A stretch of DNA of 64,000 bases from Hippopus hippopus (GCA_946811185.2 OX328099.1:14101859-14165858), one strand, 5' to 3'; counted from the stretch's first letter, positions 10,401 through 21,739 are shown. The notes: generated by a model not told the origin, from the sequence alone. Translations and numbers: made by a program.

Positions 10401-13400
10401 TTTGTTGGCGAATACAGACCCTGATCTGATAACAATTTTTTCCCTCCAAAAATACCCTTTTGTTTTTAAGTTACATTTGTCAAAATTAGCATACCCTGGG
10501 ATAGAGAAGTAAATTGCACCAGAATCATACTGTGCTCATGCACAACATGCATACATTAGAACTATGGTAACGTAAGAAAGACAGTAGACACAGAAGTCTA
10601 CTCTATTCTGTAGACAAAAGTCAACCAATGTTTTCTCTATTCTCTAGGGCCAAATAAAAAACTTGGTGATGCAAACTTTTTCAGTTATAAGGTTAAACTT
10701 ATAGTGTAAGAAAAATAGATTTTTTTCATTGTAGAAAGTAAAATCTATGCAGCCTCGTGACTTTGATGAAGAGGTAGCAAATAGTGCAGAAAGGGTGAAG
10801 CGAAACAGAAAAAGGTTGGAAACTCTACAGAGAAAGCATTATATTGGATCATTGGACTCTACTCCGCCATATTCCCCTCGGCCAGTGGTACTAGTTCAAG
10901 ACACTCAACCCAGATCTGAAGTGAGTAGTAGTAAGACCTTCTCCCCCCCCACCTGGAGCTTTTTGAAGATTTGAAACAGGGCTCTTGTCAGCTGACTAAT
11001 CAGGGCTTTGAATTTGTGATCAGAAAGTCCTGGTTTAATATTTTATGTGTGCTAGCCTATTGGTGGCTGCAAGAGCAACTACTTTTCTATTATGTTGTCA
11101 CATAGCAAGTAAGGACATGCTAAATCTCAAGAAATCTACTTACTTAGTGTGCATGTAGATTATGAATTATTCACTTATAGACAAGAAGTTTTTGATGTAG
11201 AATTAGCCGCCTTGTATATTTACATCTTCATGAATACTAGTATGTGGTTTGCTATCTGTTTGTCTAACTACAGTATTGTTCCACATGATATTCAGTGCAT
11301 TGCAAAATTATAAAAAATTTAGAATTTCAATTTGTAGGGTGATGATTTTGTGTTCACACCAGTGCGCCTGACAATACCAGATACCCCACCAGGGATGAGA
11401 GAAAAGATGAAGGAGCTAAACCTATTAAAGAAAAATGATGGTTTGTACAGTTTGGCATTTTATTTGATTAATCACGTAACAAAACAATCCTATGCAATGT
11501 TTGACAAAGGAGAAAATGATTGCATCCAGCATTTCCCACAACTTTGATTAACCTTTCAAAAACAAATTTCAAGATTTTTTTGCCACAATTGATTTTCAAA
11601 TGCTTTCGTCTTTTTAATAGAGACAACCCATTAGCGTGTGAGAAAAGCTTTCAGCAAACAATTTTGAAAAAAAAAATTGTAAAAGATGTGTTATTGACAT
11701 GAAGGAAGGTTTAGCTGTACAAGTAACCAACATGCTATCACTTACATTCATCCAGAAACTGTGGACTATCACTATAATGGTCATTTTTGGATCTTCCATA
11801 AACTATGATGAGTTACACAGTAGACCACAATTCCAGGAAAGGCAAATATTTATTTTGCAAGACAACTGTAAACATTGTGAGAACAGGAGCAATGAAAGGA
11901 AGACCTCATTGACTGTGACAAAGGCCTAACCCTTTACCAAACAATCACAAGTTTTAACAGCACTAAAGAAAAAGGCCTTGAAAGTATTGTGGGAAAAGGA
12001 GAGAATGCTGGTTACCAGCATTTTTTCCTTTCTTCACAATATGATATACCCTAGCGAGCTCTTATTATGAGCCACATTTAAATTTTTGTCTTCAAGTGCT
12101 TTCCAATTGGACTTACGGTGTCTAAAAGTTTGTCATTTGTATAGAGTTAAACTAGATTTAACCCTGTAATACACTTTTGACAAGCATTAACCTATTTCCC
12201 TCTGTATTTTTAAAAGCTGGTAACTGCAAATTTTCAAAAAGCTTTATTTTCAAGAATATTGACGACTGTACAGGAAATAGAACAGTTGATTGCAACAAGT
12301 ATTTTGTAGGGTAATGAGTTTTAAGTAATCATTGAAAATATTTGGTGTGACTACTAGTGTTTCCAAGAAAAGAAACACAGCTGAGATATACTGGTACTCC
12401 TTAACCCTATACCATACAATCCAGAGTTTTAACGACCATGAAGAAATAGTCTTTTGAAAACAATGTGGGAAAAGGAGAAAATGCTGGTAACCAGCATTTT
12501 CTCTTTTTTCCCACTAGGTTTTCTACACGTTCAGACAGTCACACAGTTACCATCCATAAGTCTGAAATTTGATCGTTAAGTTAAGAGTTAATATGACATT
12601 CATGATGTTTCTGTAATTTCTATATGTACTGTATTATGGGCTGGATGCCTTTGATTTTAATTCGGTTTCAATTCATTTTGGCTACAAATGTCTTTATACC
12701 TATAGTTTATGCAAATTGTATTTAATATGGCTGTTCTGATGTTTATTAATAGTTCTATATGTAATGTATTATGGGCCAGAGGCCATTGATATTGATGTTG
12801 AAGGGCCATAAAACACTACACCAAACATTTGTTCATTTATTCCATTGATATTAAATAAATTGTATTGTAATGCCTGTCTTACATAATTTTCTTTCTAGAC
12901 AAAGAATCTGCAAGTGATATTGAGGCAGAGGCTAAACAGGAAAGTTTGAAGTTTTTACAGAAGAAATTATTTGATGTACAATCTGATAGAAGTGAATCAG
13001 AGAGTCCTATAAGAAAAGATGCTGAAGATACAGAAAAGTCCAACCACATAGCAAATGATAATGTTTTGAATGAAGACATCCTAGATATGGCAAAGAAAAT
13101 AAATGAAGCACTGGGCAAGCACTCTCTATCAAAAGGAAATTATTTTGGTGCTGATTCAGATGAAAGTTCCCTGACTTGCTCACAGGATGGAATAATTCAG
13201 ACTAAAGAAAAGATCCAACCTCAAAAAACTGATATTAAGGGTGTGGTTAGAGAAACATCAGGGGATGATGATTTAGTAGTTAAGCTTCATGAGGATGATA
13301 TAACTAAAGATACTGGAGTTGAGCAAATGAAACCAAAAGTAAATGTGAGTAAAACCAGTAAAACTACAGCTAAGAAATCAAATCCCAGAAGATCAACAAG

Positions 13401-16400
13401 AAGATCAATCCAACCTTCAGCAGCATATTTGGTAAATGAACATGAAAACAGGAGTGTAGATAAATCAGAAACAAGTATTATTAATGACGGAGTTGATACT
13501 CTGAAAGAAAATGATTCAGCAAACCATGTAGATCCATACAGACAGAGCAATGACCTTCATCTCCAGCTGAGTTTGAGTCCTATGAATAAGAGTGAAACTG
13601 ATGTAAATAGTGACAAAGTTAATGCTGAATTCAAAGATAAGAAAGGCAAAGGTCAGAGCATGGAAGTGGATAGAAATGTTGAGCTTGTAGACCTAGGTGG
13701 TCAAGAGGATAAACCTTCAAAGAGAAACAGAAGGAGATCGTCCGTTTATACCAAGAGAAAGCCTAGACAGAATGATAATTTAGTTCTTGTAGAAAGGTCA
13801 ATTAACAAACACAACCAGGAAAATAATGAAAAATCTATCAATGAAAATACAAGTACTAATGTTGGAGAAGATAATAGTTGTATTGAGAAATTAAAATTGG
13901 GAACAGAGGACACAGATGTTAATGTCAAAGATCAACTTGAAAAGCCTAAACGAGCTACAAAAAAGAAATTAATGTCATTAAGCGATCTAGCAGATCAACA
14001 TTCTGTGTTGATAGAGCCATCCAAGTCTAGCAATGATGAAAGAAAAGGGTTAATTGATGAAAAAACTGATGAAGGAAAAACCACAAAGAGAAGGAGATCA
14101 ATGAAAAATGTTAGTAATCATCAGTCTATCAACAAAAGTGAGCAGACCTGTAGTGAACAGGATGGTGAAAAGAAAAAAGCAAAGAAAAGGACTAAACAGC
14201 AAGGTAATGTGGAGAATGTAAAGGATCAGAACACTAACGGAAGAAAGAGAGCCAGTAATAAACCTGTGATCATGAAAGCCAAGAAATTGAAAACAGTTCT
14301 AGCTGATGACACACAAGTAGAAGACAAAGAAATAGTTGTCACAGCTAAAGGATCTGATAACACTGTAGGTCCTCTGTCTGACTTGGCTAGTCAGTTAAAC
14401 TTGACTAAAGATAAATCATTAACATGTTCAATAAGGGAAACAACTTTATCCATGTCTATGTCTCGTGCCTACCCTGACAGTGATGTGTCTTCTATCATGG
14501 CCTCAGCAAGACGCAGTATTGATGAATTCTCACAGAAAAACATCAGAAAAGAAAGAAATAGGAACCGTGGTGTGCCGACCTTTACATCCATTAGGGAAGT
14601 CGACATTTCAACTAGTTCATCTGACTCTGACAGAAGCTGTCAACATTCAAACTCCTCTGGTCCTAGAAAAAAGATGCGACCTTCCCTAGTGATGACCAGT
14701 CTTCATTCACAGTCAGTAAATACTCATCTCTCTTTCCTTGTCATTCTTATGTAGTCAGAAGACCATGGTCACTTTTCATCAACCATTCTAAATTGCATTC
14801 TAAGTCATATCCTCAAAAACTTTCCAAGTATCAAAGTAACACAATTTCTAATCGTTTAGCCAATCAGAAATTGTGTTGCTTCCTAAGTTTTAAGAAGAAT
14901 TCGACTAACATTGCAATAAAGAAGTTAAAATTTTACCACAATTTTTAGCTCCACTGGCCAAAGGCCAGCGAGCTATTGTCATGGCGTTGTGTCCGTCGTG
15001 CGTCCGTTCGTTCGTCCGTTCGTCCGTGCGTGCGCCCGTAAACTTTTTCTTTAAAAAACTTCTCCTCAGAAACCATTGACTGGATTTTTACCAAATTTCA
15101 CAGGAATGTTCCTTTGGTGGTCCTCTTTCAAATTCCTTCAAATAATTGTGTTCCATGAAGAATTCTGGTTGCCATGGCAACCAAAGTAAAAAAATCTTTA
15201 AAAATCTTCTCCTCCCAAACCGCTATTTGGATAGCATTATTATTTTGCAGGAATGTTCCTTAGATACAGGTTTACAGAATTCCTTAAAAAAAAAAAGATC
15301 TGTCAAAAAACATGGCTTTTATGGGAGACTCATTTTCCTTTTATGGTATAAAGTAAAATCTTTGAAAAATTTCTTCTCTAAAACTATTCATTGGATTTCA
15401 TTGTTGTTTTGCAGGTAAGTTCCTATGGTGGTTGTCTACCAAATTGTTTCTTCAGTGAGCTAAAATGCAGGATTGAATGATAATTGTTAAAAACTTCCTT
15501 TCGCCATTATAGAAATATCAGGCCTGTGGAGCGATACAGGCGCTCAAGTGCCTCTAGTTTCTATTTGGATGCAACTTTTTTCTTGCATCTTAATTATTTC
15601 CATAAAATTTTGCATATTATATAATAATAATATAATATATTGCTCTCTGTAGCAAAACCTTTTTGTCAGAAAATGAATTTCTGAGTTTTAGAGTTTGATT
15701 CATAGGCTGGAATCTTTACTTTAAAGGCAAGCATACTAATCTGATGAAACTAGAAAATGTTCATGAGCATATAATTCTGTAGTATACTTTAGGTTGATCA
15801 TTTCTATAACTGTGTTGGATTAAAATTAAGTGTCTCTTACATAAATAAGAGCCATGCTCTGTGAAAAGGGGGCTTAATGCATCTGCGAAAAGTATCAACC
15901 CAGGTCAGCCTGCGCACTCCGCACAGGTTGACCTGGGCCGAAACTTTTCACTATCAGTCAATTTTCTGTATATCAAAGGACCACTCTTCCTCCAGATTCA
16001 GTCATTCATTAGACCAAGTGGATTCTATGGATCCCTAATTATGTGATGACTTGCTTGGTATAATGGATCACTAAGATGCATTAAGCCCCCTTTTGCCAGA
16101 GCATGGCTCAATTAATTATTTGAGCCATGCTCTTGGAAAAGGTGGTTTATTGCATCTGCAAAAAGTATCAACCCAGGTCAGCTTGCGTGGTTAACTTGGG
16201 GTGAAACGTTTTGCTATTGGTCTATTTTCTGCATGTCAAATGACCAGTCTATCACATGGTTCAGTCTGTTGTTATGGTACCACAGTTATATTATGACTTG
16301 CACGGTCTGAGTGCCACTCATTTATTTGTGAATACCAGTCTCTACTTTTCTAACAGTGTATTCCATTTTGTTCAGTAGTTTAAGCTCTTTTAAATCCCTG

Positions 16401-19400
16401 CTTCTGTCTTTTAAAACACTTGTTGGGTTTCAGGTTACAGTAACTGTGGTACTTTCATTTTTAACAACTAACCATCTTATTTCTAGTGAGCAGGATGTTG
16501 TGATTTCGGTTGTAAAGAAGCTAGGAGGGTTTGTGATCACAGACAATGTAAATGAGACCACAACACATGTGATCTGTGGGGAGCCTAGACGGACCCTCAA
16601 TATACTCCAGTGTCTAGCTAGGGGACTGTGGTTGTTGTCTAAAGAATGGGTATGTATTGTTCTATTTTTTGGACTTTGACAGTGGTGCAGGCTATTTTTA
16701 GACACATCATTACCTAGTCCAAGTGTGTTTATAGCATTTGCACTCTTCAAAAAACAATAAAAACGAGGATTTAGAGAGTTTTTATCATTTTTCAGATAAC
16801 AAGATACAATTAGATAGAAGAGTGTGATAAGCAGCATTTTATTTTATGAACATTTTTATTATACTTTTTTCAAGACTTGTAAGTTTAAATGTTTTGATGG
16901 TTAAGCAGGTTACAGTAACTTGTAGTTTCATTTATAACAACTCAAAAAAAATTGTGGAAGTTGCAGGTTACAGTAATTGTTGTTATAACTGTTTGTTTTT
17001 CTGTCTCACTTGCAGGTTATAAAGTCTTTAGAAGCAGGAGAATGGATACCAGAGGAGGAGTTTGAATGTGTTGATTATTTCCCAGTATGCAAGGTATTTA
17101 ACTATTTATCCTTTACCATACAGATAAATACAGAATATTATGATATAGTAACTTGCTTAGTGGTTGTATTTGCCTTGAGCTGCACAGAAAAATTTGGTAT
17201 CTTACAAGACCAAAGCTGCAGAGACCTTTGTCTCGTGAGATATCCAAGTTTTCATATGCGGCTTGAAGCAAGTACAAGCTCCAGGAAAGTTACTGCAATA
17301 CAATATGCCTGTTATTTTATTTTACGTTGCAATTATTGATGTTATTTGAAAATGGTAAGAAATGAAGACAAATACTTGTTTACTAGGTAATATTTTTATT
17401 CTGCAAGTAGCAGATCATTTTGACCAATCAAACTGAAAACTAAGCCAAAAATTAGTTGGCATTGGGGTTAAGTCATCATACCATAATTATCTGGACTGTC
17501 TTTTCTGGTTTTAACAGCAAGCAATGCATGATGTTGAGCTGGAAAATTTATAGATATGTAATAGAACTAATCATGCAGCATGCGTAATACCCAGTGACAT
17601 ATGTATCCCTTTTACAAAGAATGGTGCTGAAGGAGAATATAATTGACTGGACTTCAATGAACTTTAAAATGAAAGCTGAAATACATGTGCCTGGCACAAT
17701 AAATGAAAAATGAAAAAGTTTGAATGAAAAATAAACCAATTTGAATTACTTATTTCGTAGTGTAATTAAGGTAGTTGTGTGTTTGTTTGCATAAAAGGTT
17801 GTTCGTCAGGAGAGAGAGGAGTGCACAAGTATATACCGACAGACCATGTTTGCTGATTCTGGTCTGATCTATATCTCAGGTAGATCTACTCCACCTCGAC
17901 CACAGCTTGTTCAACTGGTAAAACTATGTGGAGGCCAGGTTTGTTTGATTTCTGCTTTCCTAACCTTATACCAAGCAATTCTATGTTTGAAAGCCCCTGA
18001 CAAAGACAGCTTTTGAAAACATTAAGGGAAAAAGAGAAAATGCTGGTCCTTTTCTCATTTTTCCACAATGTTTGCTACACTTTCAGAGAGTAATCCCATC
18101 AGTTGAGTCACATAAATTATGATTTGTCATTTGCAAATGCCTTCAGTTTGGACACATGGAAAAATATTGTCATCGGTAATGAGTTAAACGATCTATTTAT
18201 GTGTACATATGGTGATTGTCAAAAATGTTTGGAAAGACTTAACCCATAGATATTAAGGCTCTTTTAAGATCCTCCAATTTTTTTTTTTTTTTCCTTTAAT
18301 TGAACAAATGGAAGGAAAGAATTATTTTAACAGTTTTGGAAAACATTGTGGGGGAAAAAGAGGCATATTTATCTGTACCCTCCACCAAAGCAGCAGTTGA
18401 TTTTGATAAGGTTCATTGGCTACATTTGATTGAATATTGTTGTAGTTGAATGAACAAGCAACATCCCCGAAATTGGAGTGTTGTAAACAAATGTTTATTT
18501 TGATTCAAGTCCAGAATCAAGGGTCACCAACCATTCTTAAGAACATTCATAGACTTATTCTCCAGAAATTTCTATATTTGAAACTAACACAACTTCTGAT
18601 TGGCAACATTTGCTTTAACCAATCAGAACTTGTGTTACTTTCAAATTTGGAAAATCTTGGACATAATACTTTGCTTTCCAGTAATATAAGAATTCACTGA
18701 TAACTCGACAGATGTTATAGTTAGGGATCAAAGTGATATCCTGTAATCAATCTTCGTAACAAATTTTTCAGTTGAAGTTGATCTTCCACATAACAGTGAA
18801 GCAAATTTCTGAGTGTTTCCCTCCATCTCAATGTCTGTGGGCCCGATGGGCCCCCCCCTTACAAGCAAAGCTAGATTATTAAACACAGCCCTTTTGTCAG
18901 AGCATGGCTCAAATGTTTTTGAACTCATCCTAAATTACTCCATTATCAGACAACAATGTCCAGTAGAGAGTTAAAATAGATAAAGTATAAATATGGAATA
19001 TTGTGTATTTGCTTCCAGCTGCATGTGAAAATTTTATATCTGACAAAAGCAAAGAATGAGCAGGATGTCAAAATTTCCTATATATTGAGAAGCAAAATTA
19101 ATACAAGCCCAAGAAGAGTTTCTTCAACATAATTTTCCTTTTGTTATATACTTACAAATGCTAAGAACAAAATAGTGCAATTATGGACACTTTTATTGTA
19201 AAATGGTCAGATATTAAAAACATACTGGTTAAGGTTAAAATTCACAAATTCAATATGAATAGCGGATCAATATTATAATGTAACACTTTGATGTACCAAA
19301 TTAGAGACTCAGCTGAAAGCAGGCTGTTTATGAGTCATGTCATCATATCCTATTTGGAACTAGGTCATGTCATCATATCCTATTTGGAACTATATTTGCC

Positions 19401-20826
19401 ACTTTGTAAAAACAGATTTTTTTCCACGTTGTGTTTGATTTTACCAGCATACATGTAGTTAATAATTCTTCCTTTTAAATTCATTTTTTCATTATATCTG
19501 AAACTAATTTGCTGTGGACAACTTTGAAAAACATTCTTCTAAGAATATAGATAAGGATAGTCAACATGAATGAATGTGAAAACATTATGGCAAAGGAAGA
19601 AATTGCTTGCTGTGATCAGTTTCTCTTTTTGACAAAAACTGTTTTTTTGAAGGGGGATTTAAAAAAATATGATCATAAGATATCAAGTACATACATGTAT
19701 GTTGTACAGGTGACAGGTCACTTGGAGAAAGCTAAAGTGTATGTAGGGGGAGATTATCATCCTGGACTTACCTGTGTAAAGTCAACCTGGCTTCTAGGTG
19801 AGTTGAACCTTTACCAAACAATCCTGTGTTTTAACAACAAGAGGGATAAGGCTTTTGAAGACATTATGGGAAAAAGAGAAAATGACGGCAACCAATGAAA
19901 GCATTTTCAGATAAACTACATGTGGCTAATATTATAATTACACATACCTTTGAAATGATAGAAAACGGTGTTGGGAAAAGGATACCAGCATTTTCTCCTT
20001 TTGCACAATGTTTTCCTCAGTGTCATCAAAACAGGAAATTATTTGATGCGTAAGGTTGTCTTTGCAAATATAGATTTTCATATTTTGTATTGATATTTGT
20101 TGAAATGATTTAAAAAATATATACTGAAACAAGAAAGATCTCATGAAACAAGATAGATGGCATAATAGGTAAATGGTTGCAAATGATGAAACTCTTCCAT
20201 GGTTCCATATATAGAGAAATAATGACAGGGAAAAATGCCAGCATTTGCCTGCTTTTCCTCATTGTTTTTGCATATTTTTCGAAGTGAAATTTTCAATTAG
20301 GTACATTTTTCAAGATTAGATGTTAACCCAACTCATCTTTGGTAAAGGAGCTGTTGCTACTAAAAGCGATGTGTCTGAAAATATGTGCAGACTGTTTGGA
20401 TTTATGGATTGTAGTGTAACACATAAAAAAGTACTAATTAGCACAAGAAAAGGATTATCCTGATTATATCTATTTGCTAATATTTGAATAAAAGCTAAAT
20501 GGTATTGGTTAACCATAGCAACATTTGCATATATGTGTCATAAATTGGCTTGCAAATATGCTTACATGTCCACATTTTGACCTATAACAAATTACTAGGT
20601 ATTCATTTGAGACAAATACCTGGACGAAGGTGAAAAGCCAGCTTATGCAGCTACGCAAAAAAAAAACCACACACACAAAAAAAAAACGCAAATATAACTA
20701 TAAAATAGGAAAATAAAATCACAACTTTGTATATTTGTTCCAGATTGTATAAGAGCACACCAGACTTTACCACTGGAAAGATACTCCCTGGACAGACCTA
20801 AAAGAGAAAGTAGTCCGGTCTACTGA
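7409..20826 (+). CDS. MCPH1: Microcephalin (MCPH1), complete, 11 coding exons
   Basis: MCPH1 is a nuclear/centrosomal BRCT protein that restrains condensin II and acts in the DNA damage response. Exons: 7409-7469, 9011-9215, 10004-10100, 10735-10920, 11338-11440, 12899-14711, 16487-16649, 17016-17093, 17798-17938, 19710-19797, 20744-20826 (TGA). All junctions are GT-AG with matching phase; total 3018 nt, 1005 aa (human about 835). BRCT1 spans about residues 20-105, beginning LKDVVAYVEV with the D codon split over intron 1 and containing VTHVIF and VLWVDK. It is followed by SMQPRDF, a signature of the family. A long charged Ser/Lys-rich middle lies in exon 6. SLVMTSLHS leads into tandem BRCT2 (about 823-905, THVICGEPRRTLN) and BRCT3 (about 915-995, VKSTWLLDCI). 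Exon 6 must use the donor at 14712 (GTCAGT); the nearby 14716 GT would put a stop into exon 7. Start: first in-frame ATG, two bases after the acceptor. Confidence 0.95.
7533..7650 (+). repeat. Family A fragment in MCPH1 intron 1
   Basis: Left end CCTTAACCACACAATTCC and TGACCCTGATGGAGAAGGC are readable. The palindrome has collapsed. Confidence 0.55.
7670..7870 (-). mobile_element. Family A MITE
   Basis: Reverse orientation, starting at ACAAAATTTTAGACCGGTC. Centre GTGCTGGTTACCAGCA is intact. Confidence 0.75.
7871..8716. other. MCPH1 intron 1, mostly unique
   Basis: A short family A scrap (TTTTCCTTTTCCCACAGTG) lies at about 8408-8426. Nothing else recognised. Confidence 0.5.
8717..8985 (-). 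mobile_element. Family B MITE ending just before MCPH1 exon 2
   Basis: Both ends are recognisable (GAGCCATGCTCTGG at 8718, CAGAGCATGGTTCC at about 8970-8984). The palindromic core GTCAGCCTGTGCAGG / GCGCAGGCTGACC lies near 8903-8930. Its right end is only about 25 bp upstream of the BRCT1 exon acceptor at 9010, so the element probably supplies part of the branchpoint/polypyrimidine environment. Confidence 0.88.
9011..10100 (+). CDS. MCPH1: MCPH1 BRCT1 exons 2-3
   Basis: Exon 2 (9011-9215) enters in phase 1 and leaves two bases; exon 3 (10004-10100) completes the K codon and ends in phase 0. They encode the bulk of BRCT1, through SESLFPANVPNVAKG. The matching region of vertebrate microcephalin is the part needed for condensin II regulation, which is why the high conservation here is informative. 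Confidence 0.93.
9238..9472 (+). mobile_element. Family A MITE
   Basis: TTAACCCTTTACCACACAAT at the left edge. Palindrome intact around 9326, right end TGGTAAAGGATTG. It starts 20 bp after the exon 2 donor. Confidence 0.9.
9497..9620 (+). repeat. Family A fragment
   Basis: CCCCTTTCCAAACAATTCC and TTTTAACGATCCCAAGG identify the left half. The central hairpin is deleted. Confidence 0.6.
10216..10424. repeat. Family E foldback element
   Basis: The ends are inverted copies of GTATTCACCAACCATTTAT and TGTTGGCGAATACAGACC. An inner dyad pairs TTTGAAAGTAGCACAACTTT with its complement around GATTGGCTAAACC. Related copies occur at 14775, 18515 and 51147. Confidence 0.75.
11465..11620. repeat. Family A fragment just after MCPH1 exon 5
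   Basis: GGAGAAAATGATTGCATCCAGCATT is a broken central hairpin. It lies about 25 bp after the exon 5 donor. Confidence 0.5.
11926..12150 (+). mobile_element. Family A MITE
   Basis: Full length, left TAACCCTTTACCAAACAATC, right TATAGAGTTAA. Palindrome centre GCTGGTTACCAGC. Confidence 0.88.
12401..12591 (+). mobile_element. Family A MITE
   Basis: Left TTAACCCTATACCATACAAT, right GTTAAGAGTTAA. The right half is shortened. Confidence 0.85.
12617..12795. repeat. Direct repeat pair
   Basis: TATGTACTGTATTATGGGC at 12622 recurs as TATGTAATGTATTATGGGC at 12757, each followed by a similar GAGGCC/GATGCC-TTGAT stretch. Origin unknown. Confidence 0.5.
12899..14711 (+). CDS. MCPH1: MCPH1 exon 6, large disordered linker
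   Basis: 1813 nt, entering with two bases to complete a GAC codon and leaving two bases. It encodes about 600 low-complexity residues rich in S, K, E, D and N, with basic clusters (KKKAKKRTKQQ, KKKLMS) that could serve as nuclear localisation signals, and SQ/TQ sites. Vertebrate MCPH1 likewise has one long central exon between BRCT1 and BRCT2. It ends in MRPSLVMTSLHS, matching the family's LVMTS motif immediately before BRCT2. Confidence 0.94.
14775..14925. repeat. Family E element, partial
   Basis: CATCAACCATTCTAAATTGC start and an inner dyad AACACAATTTCTAATCG / AATCAGAAATTGTGTTGC. The outer right end is missing. Confidence 0.6.
14947..15562 (-). repeat. Helitron-like or unclassified mollusc repeat
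   Basis: Read on the minus strand the element ends with a short hairpin (CTGGCCTTTGGCCAG) followed by TGGAGCTAAAA, and contains a CGTCC/CGTTC-rich microsatellite (15001-15040). A second terminus of the same design is at about 23215-23255. The hairpin-then-CTAA end is what Helitrons show, but no replicase is present. Confidence 0.45.
15849..16109 (+). mobile_element. Family B MITE, near-consensus
   Basis: Both inverted ends intact (GAGCCATGCTCTG / CAGAGCATGGCTC). Core CCCAGGTCAGCCTGCGCA then GCACAGGTTGACCTGGG. GGATCCCTAATTATGTGATG and CATTAAGCCCCC blocks are present. Best full-length reference copy in the window. Confidence 0.93.
16121..16310 (+). mobile_element. Family B MITE, 3'-truncated
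   Basis: Starts TGAGCCATGCTCTTGG only 11 bp after the previous copy. The hairpin is damaged and the right end is missing after about 16310. Confidence 0.8.
16430..17015 (+). repeat. Repeated acceptor-like motifs around MCPH1 exons 7-8
   Basis: CAGGTTACAGTAACTGTGG (16432), CAGGTTACAGTAACTTGTAG (16907) and CAGGTTACAGTAATTGTTG (16966) precede the real exon 8 start CAG/GTTATAAAG (17013-17016). The first two are followed by similar TTTCATTTxTAACAACT sequence, so this is a small local duplication carrying CAG/G splice-acceptor-like ends. Confidence 0.6.
16487..20826 (+). CDS. MCPH1: MCPH1 exons 7-11, tandem BRCT2-BRCT3
   Basis: Exons 7 and 8 give BRCT2 (EQDVVISVVKKLGGF, ETTTHVICGEPRRTLN, LLSKEW, GEWIPEEEF). 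Exons 9 to 11 give BRCT3 (MFADSGLIYISG, LVQLVKLCGGQ, KSTWLLDCIRAHQTL) and a short tail ending in RESSPVY before TGA. In vertebrates this pair binds phosphopeptides such as gamma-H2AX. Junction phases are 2, 0, 0, 0 and 1. Confidence 0.93.
17102..17795. other. MCPH1 intron 8, no feature
   Basis: AT-rich intron without recognisable repeat or alternative exon. Confidence 0.5.
17960..18186 (+). mobile_element. Family A MITE
   Basis: Starts TAACCTTATACCAAGC, 22 bp after the exon 9 donor. The right arm of the palindrome is damaged (GCTGGTCCTTTTCTC); ends GGTAATGAGTTAA. Confidence 0.85.
18515..18690. repeat. Family E element
   Basis: CACCAACCATTCTTAAGAAC start. Inner dyad AACACAACTTCTGATTGG / CCAATCAGAACTTGTGTT. 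Confidence 0.7.
18884..18911. repeat. Family B right-end scrap
   Basis: CCCTTTTGTCAGAGCATGGC only. Confidence 0.5.
19331..19391. repeat. 30-bp tandem duplication
   Basis: GTCATGTCATCATATCC plus TATTTGGAACTA occurs twice head to tail with essentially no divergence, suggesting a recent slippage event in MCPH1 intron 9. Confidence 0.85.
19804..20036 (+). mobile_element. Two rearranged family A copies
   Basis: A left half (AACCTTTACCAAACAATCC, from 8 bp after the exon 10 donor) breaks at CGGCAACCAATG and is followed by reverse-orientation sequence and a second hairpin half ending TCATCAAAACAGG. Either a chimeric copy or two truncated ones. Confidence 0.7.
20165..20300. repeat. Family A fragment
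   Basis: AAAAATGCCAGCATTTGCC and CTTTTCCTCATTGTTTTTGC preserve a damaged centre. Confidence 0.45.
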
Positions 20827-20922
20827 TTCTGTTGCCCATAATTGTGTCACTTTTAACATCAGTAGTTTTTTTTCTTTTGGTAAAAAAGAGTAGATGATAG
20901 TAAAGGAAAATACAAACTTGCA

Positions 20923-20998
20923 CATCAGACCTTACTAGTGGAAAGAATTCATTCATCAATCCTCAGAGAGAAGTTTGCAGTGGAATTGAACCATTGAA
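20923..20998 (+). pseudogene. Partial duplicate of MCPH1 last coding exon
   Basis: GCACATCAGACCTTACTAGT (and GGAAAGA after it) closely matches the exon 11 stretch CACACCAGACTTTACCACTG (20756-20775). In the matching frame it reads AHQTLLVER, against AHQTLPLER in the true exon, and stays open to a TGA at about 20995. The acceptor and the first codons of exon 11 are not preserved. It looks like a degenerate downstream exon copy; use as an alternative terminal exon cannot be excluded. Confidence 0.5.
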
Positions 20999-21157
20999 GC
21001 CCTGTGTGTCAGTGACTCAGTTATAGAGCTTTGCCCAAAACAAGAAAGTATTATAATGACAGATAAAAATACAGATGGTTTGTGTAAATAGGATTGATAA
21101 TTTATATTGAGGCTTGCATGAGTGAAGACCTGTTTTGAGTTGACTCTTGTAGCACAA

Positions 21158-21407
21158 GAGCCAAGCCCTGTGAAAAAAGGGTTTAATAAATCCACAAAAA
21201 GTATAGACTCATGTCAGCCTGTGCAGTCTGCAAAGGCTGACCTGGGTCAAAACCTTTTGCTATTAGTCAATTTTCTACATGTCGAAGAAGCAGTGTACCT
21301 CGTGATTCAGTCGCAAATAGATTTTATGGATCCAGAATTATATGTCTTGCTTGGTATAATGCATCAAGATGCATTAAAACCTCCTTTAGCCAGAGTGTTA
21401 CCCATAT
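21158..21407 (+). mobile_element. Family B MITE
   Basis: AGAGCCAAGCCCTGTG start, CAGCCTGTGCAGTCTGCAAAG core, GGATCCAGAATTATATG block, and degenerate right end CCAGAGTGTTACCCA. It contains the first AATAAA (21185) downstream of the MCPH1 stop, not necessarily the used poly(A) signal. Confidence 0.85.
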
Positions 21408-21739
21408 GTATTAAGTCATTACCTCAGAAAACAAATTTTCAGGGGACAACTTGGAAAATGTGCCAGTAAAATATGTCTGAACTTTTAATATGGCTAAAAG
21501 GAAAATGATGTATTCAGTTAAACATGATAGGTATGCATGATAAATTACAAAGTTTTTGAATTAGATGAATTGCCACAGATTTTTGCAACACAGTGACTTG
21601 AAGTATTTTAGAGTAAAATATGTAATTTTTGTTCACTGAAGGAGAAAAGCTTTTGAAAATATGTAAATAGATATTTAATGCAAGTGACATTCACAAATTC
21701 AGACAGTCATCTTTTCTATAAACTGTAGATCTAAATAAT

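Noticed and set aside
12879..13928. Several minus-strand open frames
   Set aside because: Antisense of the long MCPH1 exon 6.
14712..14754. MCPH1 ending at the in-frame TAG at 14752
   Set aside because: Reading through the 14712 donor truncates before the BRCT2-3 pair; splicing to 16487 restores the conserved LVMTS-to-BRCT2 junction.
16430..16837. 135-codon minus-strand open frame
   Set aside because: Antisense shadow of the MCPH1 BRCT2 exon.
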